Assembly (NCBI RefSeq): GCF_039939195.1
Contig: NZ_JBDUUH010000005.1
Coordinates: 307,432-371,431 of the forward strand
Direction: 5' to 3'
Source: Foliimonas ilicis
GTDB taxonomy: Bacteria; Pseudomonadota; Alphaproteobacteria; Rhizobiales; Rhizobiaceae
Length of the DNA: 64,000 bases
This document shows, one piece after another, positions 8,861 to 17,211 of the stretch. The notes under the pieces were generated by a model. The model worked only from the letters and a program-made list of their open reading frames with translations. It made no database searches and was not told where the DNA came from. How positions within the stretch are numbered: the stretch's first letter is position 1; each line of letters opens with the position of its first letter. The translations under genes and the position numbers were made by a program.

Positions 8861-9958
8861 ATGAGACACGATTTTGCGATCCATAAAGGTCAAGCCGCAA
8901 ACATTCTGCGTTCGTGGGGCATGCCTGCAGCCAAGGCAGAGAAAACAGCGGACGTTCTTGCATGGGCCGATCTTCACGGGCTGGAAAGCCATGGTATCGC
9001 GCTTCTCGTCGAGTATGATGAGAGGCGTCGCACCAAACCGATCAACTTTCAGTCGGCACCCAGGATCGTCAAAGAAACGCCCGTCAGTGCTCTAATCGAT
9101 GGAGATGGCGGTCTGGGGCATGATCCCGCAATCTTTGCCACGCAAACGGCAATTGCAAAGGCCAAGAATTGCGGTCTCGCTGTGGTGTCGGTCCGCAATT
9201 CGGGTCATTTCGGTGCGCTGGGCTACTACACGAAAATGGCGGCGGACAACGATCTTATCGGAATGGCGTCTACCAGTGTCTTTGGCAAGCGGGTGCCGCC
9301 AACAGGCGGAACCGCTGCCCGCTTCGGTACGGATCCATGGTCTTTTGCGGCTCCCGGAGAGCCTGAGCGACCTTTTCTTCTCGATATGGCCACAACGACG
9401 GTTGCCTCGGGAAAAGTACGAAACAAAATCGTAGAGGGCCAGCTTATGCCGCCGGGTTGGGGGCTGGACAGCAAAGGCCTCGCGACCCTTGATCCCAAGG
9501 CAGTGATGGAGGGCGGTTTCCTTTCATCTCTTGGCGGAACCGCTGAAAGCGGCGGCCATAAAGGCTACGGCCTGGCCGTAATGGTAAATATCCTTTCGTC
9601 CTGCCTGTCAGGATCGACGCTGATCACGGACGCAAATCATTCGAAGCAGCCATGGGGGTTGGATGTCGGACACTTCTTCATGGCCATCGATCCGTCGATG
9701 TTCCGCGAGGTAGAAGATTTTCGGCAAGATGTGGGGCGTCTTTGCAACGACTTGCGCGCTACCCCCTCGGCCGATCCGCTGAAGCCCGTCATGGTCGCGG
9801 GCGATCCCGAACGACAGGTTCGCGCGGATCGAGAAAAGAACGGTGTTCCTATCGGGGCGGGCCTTCACCGCAGGCTCTTCGGAATTGCGAAAGAAAGCGG
9901 TGCGGAATGGGTGCTTGCAAATACAGATTTTCCTAATAAGTTAACTGTTAACAGTTAA
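8861..9958 (+). CDS. Ldh family oxidoreductase (malate/L-lactate/ureidoglycolate dehydrogenase, YlbC/MDH2 type)
   Basis: 365-residue NAD(P)-dependent 2-hydroxyacid dehydrogenase of the type-2 malate/L-lactate family. Seen are L-E-S-H-G-I near the N-terminus, the catalytic His region R-N-S-G-H-F-G-A-L-G-Y-Y (residues ~112-123) and the G-G-H-K-G-Y-G-L motif. The ATG at 8861, with AGGAAAG before it, is preferred over an upstream start at 8807 because the protein then begins at the usual position for the family. It oxidises a 2-hydroxyacid to a 2-oxoacid in the cytosol. The last codons overlap a perfect palindrome that lies in front of the GntR regulator gene. Confidence 0.88.
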   Translation: MRHDFAIHKGQAANILRSWGMPAAKAEKTADVLAWADLHGLESHGIALLVEYDERRRTKPINFQSAPRIVKETPVSALIDGDGGLGHDPAIFATQTAIAKAKNCGLAVVSVRNSGHFGALGYYTKMAADNDLIGMASTSVFGKRVPPTGGTAARFGTDPWSFAAPGEPERPFLLDMATTTVASGKVRNKIVEGQLMPPGWGLDSKGLATLDPKAVMEGGFLSSLGGTAESGGHKGYGLAVMVNILSSCLSGSTLITDANHSKQPWGLDVGHFFMAIDPSMFREVEDFRQDVGRLCNDLRATPSADPLKPVMVAGDPERQVRADREKNGVPIGAGLHRRLFGIAKESGAEWVLANTDFPNKLTVNS

Positions 9959-9960
9959 CT
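9939..9960. promoter_or_regulatory. Perfect 22-bp palindrome, probable GntR/FCD operator
   Basis: AGTTAACTGTT at 9939-9949 is followed directly by its exact reverse complement at 9950-9960; the unit is built from three GTTAAC-type hexamer palindromes. It spans the stop codon of the dehydrogenase gene and lies 23 bp before the regulator ATG at 9984, a position suited to autorepression. Perfect dyads of this size are unlikely by chance. Binding by the adjacent regulator is inference. Confidence 0.7.
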
Positions 9961-9983
9961 GAAAACACAGGGCCGATACCAAG

Positions 9984-10652
9984 ATGACGGGCTTCTTATC
10001 TGCAAAACCGGTCGAGCGAAATGAAGGGCTCACTTCGCGCGTTTACTCGGAGATCGAGCGAATGATCGTTGCCGGAGATATCGAACCAGGCAGCCGGTTG
10101 AACGAGGCAGTGCTGGCGGAACAGATGCTTGTAAGCCGAGGGCCGGTTCGGGAAGCCACACGGGCGCTGGTTAAGGCCGGACTTTTGGTGTCTGTGCCAG
10201 CGAAGGGTGTTTTCGTTCGCGAGATGTCCGACAAGGAAATCGCGGAGAACTACGATGTGCGCGCGATGCTGACTGGCATGATTTGCGAACAGGCTGCAGC
10301 ACGCCGCGGGGACGGAGACATCGCAGTTCTAAGACAAATGATCGAGGATATGGAAGTGGCGATCGAGGCAAACGAAATCGCCCGCTATTATGAAGTGAAT
10401 GTCGAGTTTCACGATCTTATCGGCCACATTTCGGGTCATTCGTGCGCGCACCGGATTTACAACGATCTGATCCGCGAAACGCATTCACTGCGGCGCTCCC
10501 TGTCCTCTCCCGATTTTACCAATGCTGAGCATCGCATTCTGGTGGATGCGATTGAGGCACGCGATGGGGATTTGTCGCGCCAACTCGGATTCGACCACGT
10601 CATTCACGGCAAGAAGCGATGGAAAGCGTCACTCGACCGCAAGGGAGCGTGA
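9984..10652 (+). CDS. GntR family transcriptional regulator, FCD domain
   Basis: 222 residues. The N-terminal winged helix-turn-helix spans ~15-80 (T-S-R-V-Y-S-E-I-E-R-M-I-V, then L-N-E-A-V-L-A-E-Q-M-L-V-S-R-G-P-V-R-E-A). The C-terminal all-helical FCD ligand domain carries the metal/ligand residues of the type D-x3-R (Y-D-V-R-A-M-L) and E-F-H-D-L-I. Such regulators usually repress sugar-acid or organic-acid catabolic genes and release DNA on binding the substrate. It sits between the dehydrogenase and the enolase-superfamily gene and close to the perfect palindrome, so it probably controls this catabolic block. Confidence 0.9.
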   Translation: MTGFLSAKPVERNEGLTSRVYSEIERMIVAGDIEPGSRLNEAVLAEQMLVSRGPVREATRALVKAGLLVSVPAKGVFVREMSDKEIAENYDVRAMLTGMICEQAAARRGDGDIAVLRQMIEDMEVAIEANEIARYYEVNVEFHDLIGHISGHSCAHRIYNDLIRETHSLRRSLSSPDFTNAEHRILVDAIEARDGDLSRQLGFDHVIHGKKRWKASLDRKGA

Positions 10653-10692
10653 TCCAAGTCGAATGATTTCATCAGTTTATGGAGGAAACTAA

Positions 10693-11865
10693 GTGAAAAT
10701 TGCAAATATTACAGCCAGCCTTCACAGGCACGAAATCGATCTGCCGGGCATCGGAGAGTCCATCGAATCCAGAATGTTCGTCTTTGTCGAGGTGGAGACC
10801 GACACGGGAATAAAGGGCATGGGCTGTACGGGTCAGTTCCTGCCCTGGTCGACCATGCCATGCATCGAGGATCATATTTTTCCGCTGATCAAAGGCATGG
10901 ATGTTTTCCATACCGAGGCGATCCATTCGAAAATCTGGAAGCAGCTCAACAACCGCTCCTATACCGGTGTGATTTCAAACGCGCTGTCTGCCGTCGATAT
11001 TGCGCTTTGGGATATCCAGGGAAAGATCGTCGGAAAACCGATTTCGGAACTTCTGGGCGGTTACTCGAAGGAAGCCTACACCTACGCGACGTTTGGTTAT
11101 CCATTCTTTGACGAACAGCAGATCGCCGACTATGCGAAGAAGTTTCTGGCGGACGGCCACACCATGCTGAAGATGGTCGTGGGTGGCGAGCCGACGAGAA
11201 CCTGGAAAGACGATGTGCGCCGCGTTCAGGCCGCGCGCGATGCAATCGGGCCGGATGTCGATCTGATGATCGACGCCAATTGCTGGTTCAACCCGCACGA
11301 TGCCTTCATGCTTGCCAAGGCGGTTCAAGACTGCAATCTCAAATGGTTCGAGGAACCCATTCAGCAGAATGACGCGCGCGCGCTTGCCGATCTGCGCTCA
11401 CGCGTGCAGGTGCCTATCGCTGCCGGGCAAATGGAAGGCAATCGGTGGCGCTTTCGCGAACTGGTCATGCATCACGCGGTGGACGTCCTGCAGCCGAACG
11501 TTCTTTACAATGGCGGCTATACCGAGGCGCTCAAGGCGGCTCACATGGCGCAGGCATTCAACTTGCCTCTGGCCAATGGCGGCGGGTGGCCGATCTTCAA
11601 CATGCACCTGCTCGCTGGCGTCATGAATGGCGGCCCGGTCGAATTCCATTACGGAATGTGGATGACCGGAAAGCATTTCTTCGACGGCACACCAGATCCC
11701 GTGAACGGAAAGATGACCATTCCGGATGCGCCGGGCCTCGGCTTCACGCCCAAATACGATGAACTCAAGGATGCTCGGGTCAAAGACCCGAAAGGGAGCC
11801 AGTTCACGGGCCGCGACGCCCACGGCTACCTGCTGCGCGAAACGATCATGGCCAAAAGCGCCTGA
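10693..11865 (+). CDS. Enolase superfamily enzyme (mandelate racemase/muconate lactonizing-like dehydratase)
   Basis: 390 residues with the N-terminal capping domain followed by a barrel. Metal-ligand positions include Asp in L-M-I-D-A-N and Glu in W-F-E-E-P-I. The third ligand region reads I-A-A-G-Q-M-E-G-N, with Gln where G-E is common, and the usual K-x-K base motif reads L-K-M-V, lacking the second Lys. The C-terminal His motif of classical sugar-acid dehydratases is replaced by A-N-G-G-G-W-P-I-F-N-M-H-L. It is thus a divergent subgroup, likely acting on a hydroxy- or sugar acid. Start is GTG at 10693 behind GGAGGAAAC. Preceded by the GntR gene and followed by a terminator. Confidence 0.8.
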   Translation: MKIANITASLHRHEIDLPGIGESIESRMFVFVEVETDTGIKGMGCTGQFLPWSTMPCIEDHIFPLIKGMDVFHTEAIHSKIWKQLNNRSYTGVISNALSAVDIALWDIQGKIVGKPISELLGGYSKEAYTYATFGYPFFDEQQIADYAKKFLADGHTMLKMVVGGEPTRTWKDDVRRVQAARDAIGPDVDLMIDANCWFNPHDAFMLAKAVQDCNLKWFEEPIQQNDARALADLRSRVQVPIAAGQMEGNRWRFRELVMHHAVDVLQPNVLYNGGYTEALKAAHMAQAFNLPLANGGGWPIFNMHLLAGVMNGGPVEFHYGMWMTGKHFFDGTPDPVNGKMTIPDAPGLGFTPKYDELKDARVKDPKGSQFTGRDAHGYLLRETIMAKSA

Positions 11866-11871
11866 TTGCAA

Positions 11872-11922
11872 AACGCCCGATCCGACAGAGGAGCGGTCAT
11901 AAGACCGGTCGGAACGGGCGTT
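11872..11922 (+). terminator. Long hairpin after the enolase-superfamily gene
   Basis: AACGCCCG (11872-11879) pairs with CGGGCGTT (11915-11922), and inside it TCCGAC (11881-11886) pairs with GTCGGA (11908-11913), making a nearly continuous stem. It is followed by CAATCTTAA rather than a pure T-run. Likely a terminator or attenuator separating the enzyme gene from the TTT transporter operon. Confidence 0.65.
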
Positions 11923-11950
11923 CAATCTTAATCAACAGGGAGGAGCAGAA

Positions 11951-12931
11951 ATGATAAACGCGACATTTTCGAAACCGTTTTCGCATTTGCGACTGTTCGG
12001 CATTGGTGCAGCGCTCGCTGCGGCCTTCGCCGTCACACCAGCGTCGGCAGAATATCCTGACCGAAACATCAGCATGATCATACCTTTCGGTGCCGGTGGC
12101 GGCAGCGATACTTTGGCGCGCACGATTGCCAACATTATTGCTGAAATGGACCTTTTGCCGGTTAAAATCCTGCCTGAAAACAGGCCGGGCGGATCCGGTG
12201 CCGTTGGCTACAGCTCCGTCGCAAAAGAGAAGGGCAATCCGAACTATATTGCCACGGTCAGCGTCAGCTTCTTCACAACGCCGCTTCTGGGCGGATCGCC
12301 GGTAAGCTACAAGGATTTCACGCCGCTCGCGTCGATTGCACAATCACCCTACATACTCGCCGTTCCGACCTCCAGCGAATACAAGACGCTTGACGATCTC
12401 AAGAAGTCACCGCGCCTCACGACAGGCACAGTTGGCGTTGTCTCGGATGCGGCACTTCTTGCCAAAATGACTGCCAATGCACTCGGTATCCAGATCGACT
12501 CCGTTCCTTTCGACGGTGAGGGCGAGGTCATGGCCGCGATTTTGGGAGGCCACGTCAACATCGCCTACCTCAATCCCTCGGAGGTGATGGAGCAGATCAA
12601 GGCTGGTACGTTGCGTCCGCTGGCCATCAGTTCGGCAGAGCGGTCTTCTGCTTTTCCTGACGTGCCGACCTTCAAGGAACTCGGCCACGAACAGATCGTC
12701 CATACCCAGTTGCGCGGCCTTGTCATGCCGGCTGGCGTGGACCCGGAGATCGTAAAGTACTGGGAGCAGGTTCTGCAAAAAGTTGGAACCAGCGAACAGT
12801 GGAAGACCCAATATATCGACCGCTTCCACGACATTCCGGATTTTACGGACGCCGCAGGTTTCTCGGACGCCATCCAGCGGACGAATGCCCGCTATGAAGA
12901 GATGATGAAAGAGCTCGGCATTATCAAATAG
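11951..12931 (+). CDS. Tripartite tricarboxylate transporter substrate-binding protein, TctC family
   Basis: 326-residue periplasmic Bug/TctC-type receptor. A signal sequence occupies residues ~1-35 (hydrophobic I-G-A-A-L-A-A-A-F-A-V, cleavage near A-S-A-E-Y-P). The mature start Y-P-D-R-N-I-S-M-I-I-P-F-G-A-G-G-G-S-D is diagnostic of the family. GGGAGGAGC precedes the ATG. It hands a carboxylate, possibly a hydroxy-dicarboxylate, to the TctAB membrane components encoded next. A strong terminator directly after the gene suggests that the receptor is made in excess over the membrane parts. Confidence 0.92.
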   Translation: MINATFSKPFSHLRLFGIGAALAAAFAVTPASAEYPDRNISMIIPFGAGGGSDTLARTIANIIAEMDLLPVKILPENRPGGSGAVGYSSVAKEKGNPNYIATVSVSFFTTPLLGGSPVSYKDFTPLASIAQSPYILAVPTSSEYKTLDDLKKSPRLTTGTVGVVSDAALLAKMTANALGIQIDSVPFDGEGEVMAAILGGHVNIAYLNPSEVMEQIKAGTLRPLAISSAERSSAFPDVPTFKELGHEQIVHTQLRGLVMPAGVDPEIVKYWEQVLQKVGTSEQWKTQYIDRFHDIPDFTDAAGFSDAIQRTNARYEEMMKELGIIK

Positions 12932-12944
12932 TTAGATGCCTGTA

Positions 12945-12977
12945 CGGCACCCGAATTGATCGGGTGCCGCTCTTTTT
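12945..12977 (+). terminator. Intrinsic terminator/attenuator between tctC and tctB
   Basis: CGGCACCCGA (12945-12954) and TCGGGTGCCG (12960-12969) form a 10-bp stem with a 5-nt loop, followed by CTCTTTTTT. The T-run and GC stem make it a textbook intrinsic terminator. It lies inside the transporter operon, just before the ribosome site of tctB, so partial read-through would set the receptor:membrane protein ratio. Confidence 0.85.
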
Positions 12978-12992
12978 TCGGCGGAGGTAACC

Positions 12993-13460
12993 ATGACCAT
13001 ACATGCGCTCGATAAAGTCGTCGCCGCACTGCTTATCCTGTTCGGCCTATGGCTCGTTTACACAGGTTTTGGCTATGGCGTCATGCAAGGAACGACGCCC
13101 GGTGCGGGGCTCTTTCCAATCATAATGGGCACAGCAATTGCGATACTGAGCACCGTTAATCTCGCACGTGCCCTGTCCGGCATCGAAGTGCTGCCTGCGG
13201 GAATGTCGCGTCGCGAACTCATCAAGGCAGCGGGCGTCGTGCTGACGCTGATCGTTTCGATTTTGCTCACGCCTTTCATCGGAATGACCATCGCTGTGAT
13301 GCTCGCAATGGCAGCTATAGGACTGATCTTGCGCGCGAAACCAGATACGGCGTTTCTCATACGTCTAGGACTGGTTTCAGTCCTCACACCGATCGTCTGT
13401 TTCTTCCTGTTCGACAGGCTTCTCGGCATTCCGATCCCGTCAGGTCCACTCGGATTCTGA
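12993..13460 (+). CDS. Tripartite tricarboxylate transporter small membrane subunit, TctB family
   Basis: 155 residues with four predicted membrane segments (residues ~8-28, 38-58, 75-110, 120-145). This matches the size and shape of TctB/DUF1468 proteins, the small integral membrane partner of TctA. A GGAGGTAACC ribosome site precedes the ATG. It lies 29 bp before tctA. Confidence 0.87.
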   Translation: MTIHALDKVVAALLILFGLWLVYTGFGYGVMQGTTPGAGLFPIIMGTAIAILSTVNLARALSGIEVLPAGMSRRELIKAAGVVLTLIVSILLTPFIGMTIAVMLAMAAIGLILRAKPDTAFLIRLGLVSVLTPIVCFFLFDRLLGIPIPSGPLGF

Positions 13461-13489
13461 TCAGCTAACAAAAAAGGGGAGAAAGCGTC

Positions 13490-14998
13490 ATGGATGTTCT
13501 TGCGCTTCTTTGGGACGGAATTGTTGCAGCCTCTGCACCCAGCGTTTTTGCCTGTACGATATTGGGTGCAGTGGTCGGATTGCTCATAGGCGCGCTGCCT
13601 GGCCTGGGCCCCACCGCGGGGGTGGCAATCATGCTGCCGGTCGCAGCAGGTTTTGGTGGCGTGGCTGCAATCGCATGCCTCGGCGGTGTCTATTACGGGT
13701 CGATGTTTGGCGGTGCGATAACCTCGATCCTTCTTGGCATTCCCGGCGATGCACCCTCCGTAATGACGGTGCTGGACGGTTATCCGCTCGCGCAGAAAGG
13801 CGAGGCTGGTCGAGCGCTTGGCACCAGTGTCTTTGCTTCTTTTGTCGGCGGGGTTCTTGGCATCGCAGGGTTGGTTGCCTTGTCGATACCCGTTTCGAAA
13901 TTCGCACTGGCATTCGGACCGACGGAAATGACAGCGATGATGTGTCTGGCGTTGTCTCTACTTAGCGTTTTGGGTGGCCGTAATGCGATAAAAGGGTTCG
14001 TGGCACTCGCCATCGGGTTTAGTCTGGGCATGGTTGGTCTGGATCCGATAGCGGGATCGGCCCGCTATACGTTCGGAACCATGGATCTTTTTGACGGCCT
14101 CGATTTTTCGATAATCGCGGTTGGCCTTTTCGGTCTTTGCGCAATCTTCACCTCGCTGGAAGTCAAGGTGGACAAGCCGCTCGCTCGTTACAGTTTTGCA
14201 TCGTTGCTTCCAAGAGCGTCGGACGCTTTCAAAACGCGGTGGCAATTGCTGCAGGGTTCCGTACTCGGCTTCTTCGTCGGCGTTCTTCCAGGTGTAGGCG
14301 CGACTGCTGCGACCATGCTGTCATACGCGCTGGCCAAGCGCCTGTCGCACACCCCCGAAGCTTATGGCACCGGCATTGTGGAAGGTGTTGCAGCGCCGGA
14401 AGCAGCCAACAATTCCGCGTCCTACGGCTCAATGATCCCGCTTTTCACCCTGGGCATTCCTGGTTCAGCGACAACCGCCGTGATGATGGGTGGACTGTTG
14501 ATGATAGGCCTTCAGCCCGGACCACTTTTATTCGTGGAAAATCCGGAGTTCGTATGGTCTGTTTTCGGAAGCTTTGCGATCGGCAATCTGGCTCTCGTCT
14601 TCCTGACGCTGCTGTTGACCCCGCTCCTGGCCAGCGCGTTGTTCATCTCGACGGCCATTCTGTACCCGATCGTTATTGCGATCGTGGTTTTCGGGGTATT
14701 CGCCATCGACTACTCGATGTTCAGCGTTCTTCTGGCCGTCATTGCAGGGGCTGTCGGGCTGGTGCTTTTGAAGCTCGATTATCCGGCCGTTCCGCTGGTT
14801 CTGGGACTGGTACTTGGACCACTGCTGGAACGAAATATCCGGCGCACGCTCATACAATCGCAAGGTGATCTCCTTGTATTCATAGAACGGCCCATAGCGC
14901 TTACTCTGTTCATCGCCACGATCCTGGTTCTGCTTATCCCAATATTCCTGAAGCTGGCTGGCCGAAAGAAAATTGCGGCGGATGAGGCCGAAATCTAG
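13490..14998 (+). CDS. Tripartite tricarboxylate transporter large membrane subunit, TctA family
   Basis: 502-residue integral membrane protein with about 11-12 hydrophobic segments. The TctA hallmark loops are present: G-A-L-P-G-L-G-P-T-A-G-V-A near residue 40 and the second-half repeat G-V-L-P-G-V-G-A-T-A-A-T-M. The motif Y-Y-G-S-M-F-G-G-A-I-T-S-I-L is also visible. It is the secondary-transport channel that uses the ion gradient to import the carboxylate delivered by the TctC receptor. Confidence 0.94.
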   Translation: MDVLALLWDGIVAASAPSVFACTILGAVVGLLIGALPGLGPTAGVAIMLPVAAGFGGVAAIACLGGVYYGSMFGGAITSILLGIPGDAPSVMTVLDGYPLAQKGEAGRALGTSVFASFVGGVLGIAGLVALSIPVSKFALAFGPTEMTAMMCLALSLLSVLGGRNAIKGFVALAIGFSLGMVGLDPIAGSARYTFGTMDLFDGLDFSIIAVGLFGLCAIFTSLEVKVDKPLARYSFASLLPRASDAFKTRWQLLQGSVLGFFVGVLPGVGATAATMLSYALAKRLSHTPEAYGTGIVEGVAAPEAANNSASYGSMIPLFTLGIPGSATTAVMMGGLLMIGLQPGPLLFVENPEFVWSVFGSFAIGNLALVFLTLLLTPLLASALFISTAILYPIVIAIVVFGVFAIDYSMFSVLLAVIAGAVGLVLLKLDYPAVPLVLGLVLGPLLERNIRRTLIQSQGDLLVFIERPIALTLFIATILVLLIPIFLKLAGRKKIAADEAEI

Positions 14999-15020
14999 GC
15001 AGAAGTCGGAAATTAACGCG

Positions 15021-16223
15021 ATGATTTACGAATATTGCATAGTCGGTGGCGGGATCATCGGACTGGCGACGGCTGCCGAGATCACCGCGCGCGATCCCGC
15101 TGCCCGCATTGTACTTATCGAGAAAGAAACGGGGTTCGGTCAGCACCAGACCGGACACAATAGCGGGGTGATACATGCGGGCATTTATTATGTACCTGGA
15201 TCGCTGAAAGCCCGGCTTTGCCGTGAAGGTGCAGAGGCAACCAAACGCTTCGCTGATGAGAATAAGATATCCTATGAAGTATGCGGCAAGCTCCTCGTTG
15301 CCACGAACGTAATTGAAATGGAGCGGATGGAGGCTCTTAAAAGTCGCGCGCGCGAAAATGGCATCGGCTTTGAAGATGTAAGCGCGGCGAAATTGCGCGA
15401 GATAGAGCCTAATATTGCCGGTCTAGGCGCTTTGCTGGTCTCTTCGACAGGCATCATCGACTACAAGCAGGTATGCCGCGCCTTTTCAGAGCAATTGAAA
15501 GAAAAAAACGTAACCCTGGTCACAAACGCAAAAGTCACGAATATCTCCGAAGATCTGACCGGCGTCAGTATTGCGACTGACCGCGCAGGTGATTTTCGCG
15601 CAAGCAAATTGATCGTTTGTGCAGGATTGCAATCGGACCGGTTGGCTCGGCTCGCAGGGCTAAACCCCACGCATCAGATCGTACCATTTCGAGGAGAGTA
15701 CTTTACTTTACCGCAGTCGAAATCCGGCATCGTGAAACACCTGATCTACCCTATCCCGGACCCTGACCTCCCTTTCCTCGGAATACATCTGACGCGAATG
15801 ATCGATGGACGCGTCACAGTGGGTCCAAATGCTGTTTTGGGATTCCATCGCGAGGGCTATCCGAAGGGCAGCGTAAACATTGGCGACGTCATTCAGATGG
15901 CTTCTTTCGGTGGATTCTGGAAGATGGCGCGCAAGAACCTTGGATCGGGTATCGACGAGTTTCGCAACTCGCTTTTCCGCAAAGGCTACCTCGAGCAGTG
16001 CAGGAAATACTGTCCGTCGCTTGAATTGTCGGATCTGCGCACGCCGGGCGCTGGTATTCGTGCGCAGGCCATCATGAATGACGGTACGCTTGTCCATGAC
16101 TTCCTTTTCCTCGACAGCGCGCGGCAGCTTCACGTCTGCAATGCGCCATCGCCGGCAGCAACTTCGGCTATGCCGATTGCGAAAATGATCGTGGATCGTA
16201 TGGAGGCCCGCGCGGAGGCGTAA
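15021..16223 (+). CDS. lhgO: L-2-hydroxyglutarate oxidase-like FAD oxidoreductase (LhgO family)
   Basis: 400 residues, DAO-type FAD enzyme. The dinucleotide-binding motif is near the N-terminus (C-I-V-G-G-G-I-I-G-L-A-T-A), followed by I-E-K-E as the ribose-binding Glu strand. The family segment G-Q-H-Q-T-G-H-N-S-G-V-I-H-A-G-I-Y-Y and the C-terminal A-G-I-R-A-Q match LhgO/YgaF and human L2HGDH. The enzyme would oxidise L-2-hydroxyglutarate or a related 2-hydroxyacid and pass electrons to the quinone pool. ATG at 15021 gives the normal start; an in-frame upstream start at 14973 lies inside tctA. Its place after a TTT carboxylate importer suggests a role in hydroxy-dicarboxylate use; exact substrate not proven. 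Confidence 0.85.
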   Translation: MIYEYCIVGGGIIGLATAAEITARDPAARIVLIEKETGFGQHQTGHNSGVIHAGIYYVPGSLKARLCREGAEATKRFADENKISYEVCGKLLVATNVIEMERMEALKSRARENGIGFEDVSAAKLREIEPNIAGLGALLVSSTGIIDYKQVCRAFSEQLKEKNVTLVTNAKVTNISEDLTGVSIATDRAGDFRASKLIVCAGLQSDRLARLAGLNPTHQIVPFRGEYFTLPQSKSGIVKHLIYPIPDPDLPFLGIHLTRMIDGRVTVGPNAVLGFHREGYPKGSVNIGDVIQMASFGGFWKMARKNLGSGIDEFRNSLFRKGYLEQCRKYCPSLELSDLRTPGAGIRAQAIMNDGTLVHDFLFLDSARQLHVCNAPSPAATSAMPIAKMIVDRMEARAEA

Positions 16224-16287
16224 AGTTCGCCTCAACAAGGAACTAAATATAGCTTTCATAAAATAAAGACGTTACATTTTCTATCTT

Positions 16288-17163
16288 ATGGAAACCCGAT
16301 TTCTTGAAACTTTTCTGCTGGTTGCCGAAAACGGCTCGCTCGCTGAAGCGGCGCGGCGGCTCAACATTACCCCGGCTGCTGTTGCGCAGCGTATGCAGGC
16401 CCTGGAAGACGAACTGGGAAAGCCTTTGCTCATCAGAGCGGGAAGGTCGGTCCAGCCAACCGATGCGGGGCATGCGATTCTGGATCAGTGCCGGCGCATT
16501 CTTGGCGAAGTTCGCCATCTGCGTAGTTTTGCCCAAAACGATGCTCTCTCAGGAGAATTGAGGATTGGCGCGATTACCACAGCGCTGACGGGGATTTTGC
16601 CGAGTGCGCTCAGGCACTTGGTGGATACTGTGCCCGCCGTGGAAGTTTTTGTCCTGCCGGGTACATCGCCGGACCTCTACCAAGCGCTCGAAGGCGGGAA
16701 GATAGATGCCGCAATTCTTGTGCGGCCTCCTTTTACCATACCCAAATCGCTCGATTGGTGCACGCTGCGCTCCGAACCGTTGATCTTGCTCGCTCCTGAA
16801 GAGCTGGGCGAGGAGGATCCTTTGTCATTGCTGAAATCGCGTCCTTTCGTTCGGTATGACCGCAACAATTGGGGTGGCAGGCTGGCAGATAGCTGGCTTC
16901 TGCAGCGACGGATCCGTCCGCGCGAATGGCTGGAGCTGGATTCGCTGGAAGCGATTTCCGTCATGGTCAGCCATGGCCTTGGTGTATCGATCCTGCCGGA
17001 TTGGGCCAGGCCCTGGCCAGAAGGATTATCCGTGGCCAGAATTGCGTTGCCGGGTCCGCAGCAGCAGCGTGAGATTGGTTTGCTTTGGCCTCGCAGCGCA
17101 CCATCCGGCCGGCTGATCACAGTGCTTCTTGATGCGCTGCAACCCACCACTACAGTCAGGTAA
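16288..17163 (+). CDS. LysR family transcriptional regulator
   Basis: 291 residues. The N-terminal winged helix-turn-helix covers residues ~1-60 (E-T-R-F-L-E-T-F-L-L-V-A-E-N-G-S-L-A-E-A-A-R-R-L-N-I-T-P-A-A-V-A-Q-R). The C-terminal ~200 residues form the periplasmic-binding-like effector domain. It lies 64 bp downstream of the LhgO-like gene on the same strand, so it may sense the substrate or product of that cluster. The A+T-rich gap 16224-16287 holds its likely promoter. Confidence 0.9.
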   Translation: METRFLETFLLVAENGSLAEAARRLNITPAAVAQRMQALEDELGKPLLIRAGRSVQPTDAGHAILDQCRRILGEVRHLRSFAQNDALSGELRIGAITTALTGILPSALRHLVDTVPAVEVFVLPGTSPDLYQALEGGKIDAAILVRPPFTIPKSLDWCTLRSEPLILLAPEELGEEDPLSLLKSRPFVRYDRNNWGGRLADSWLLQRRIRPREWLELDSLEAISVMVSHGLGVSILPDWARPWPEGLSVARIALPGPQQQREIGLLWPRSAPSGRLITVLLDALQPTTTVR

Positions 17164-17211
17164 GGTCGCGTTTTTTGCAATAGCCTGAGCGATGTGGGAT
17201 GTTTTTCCTGC

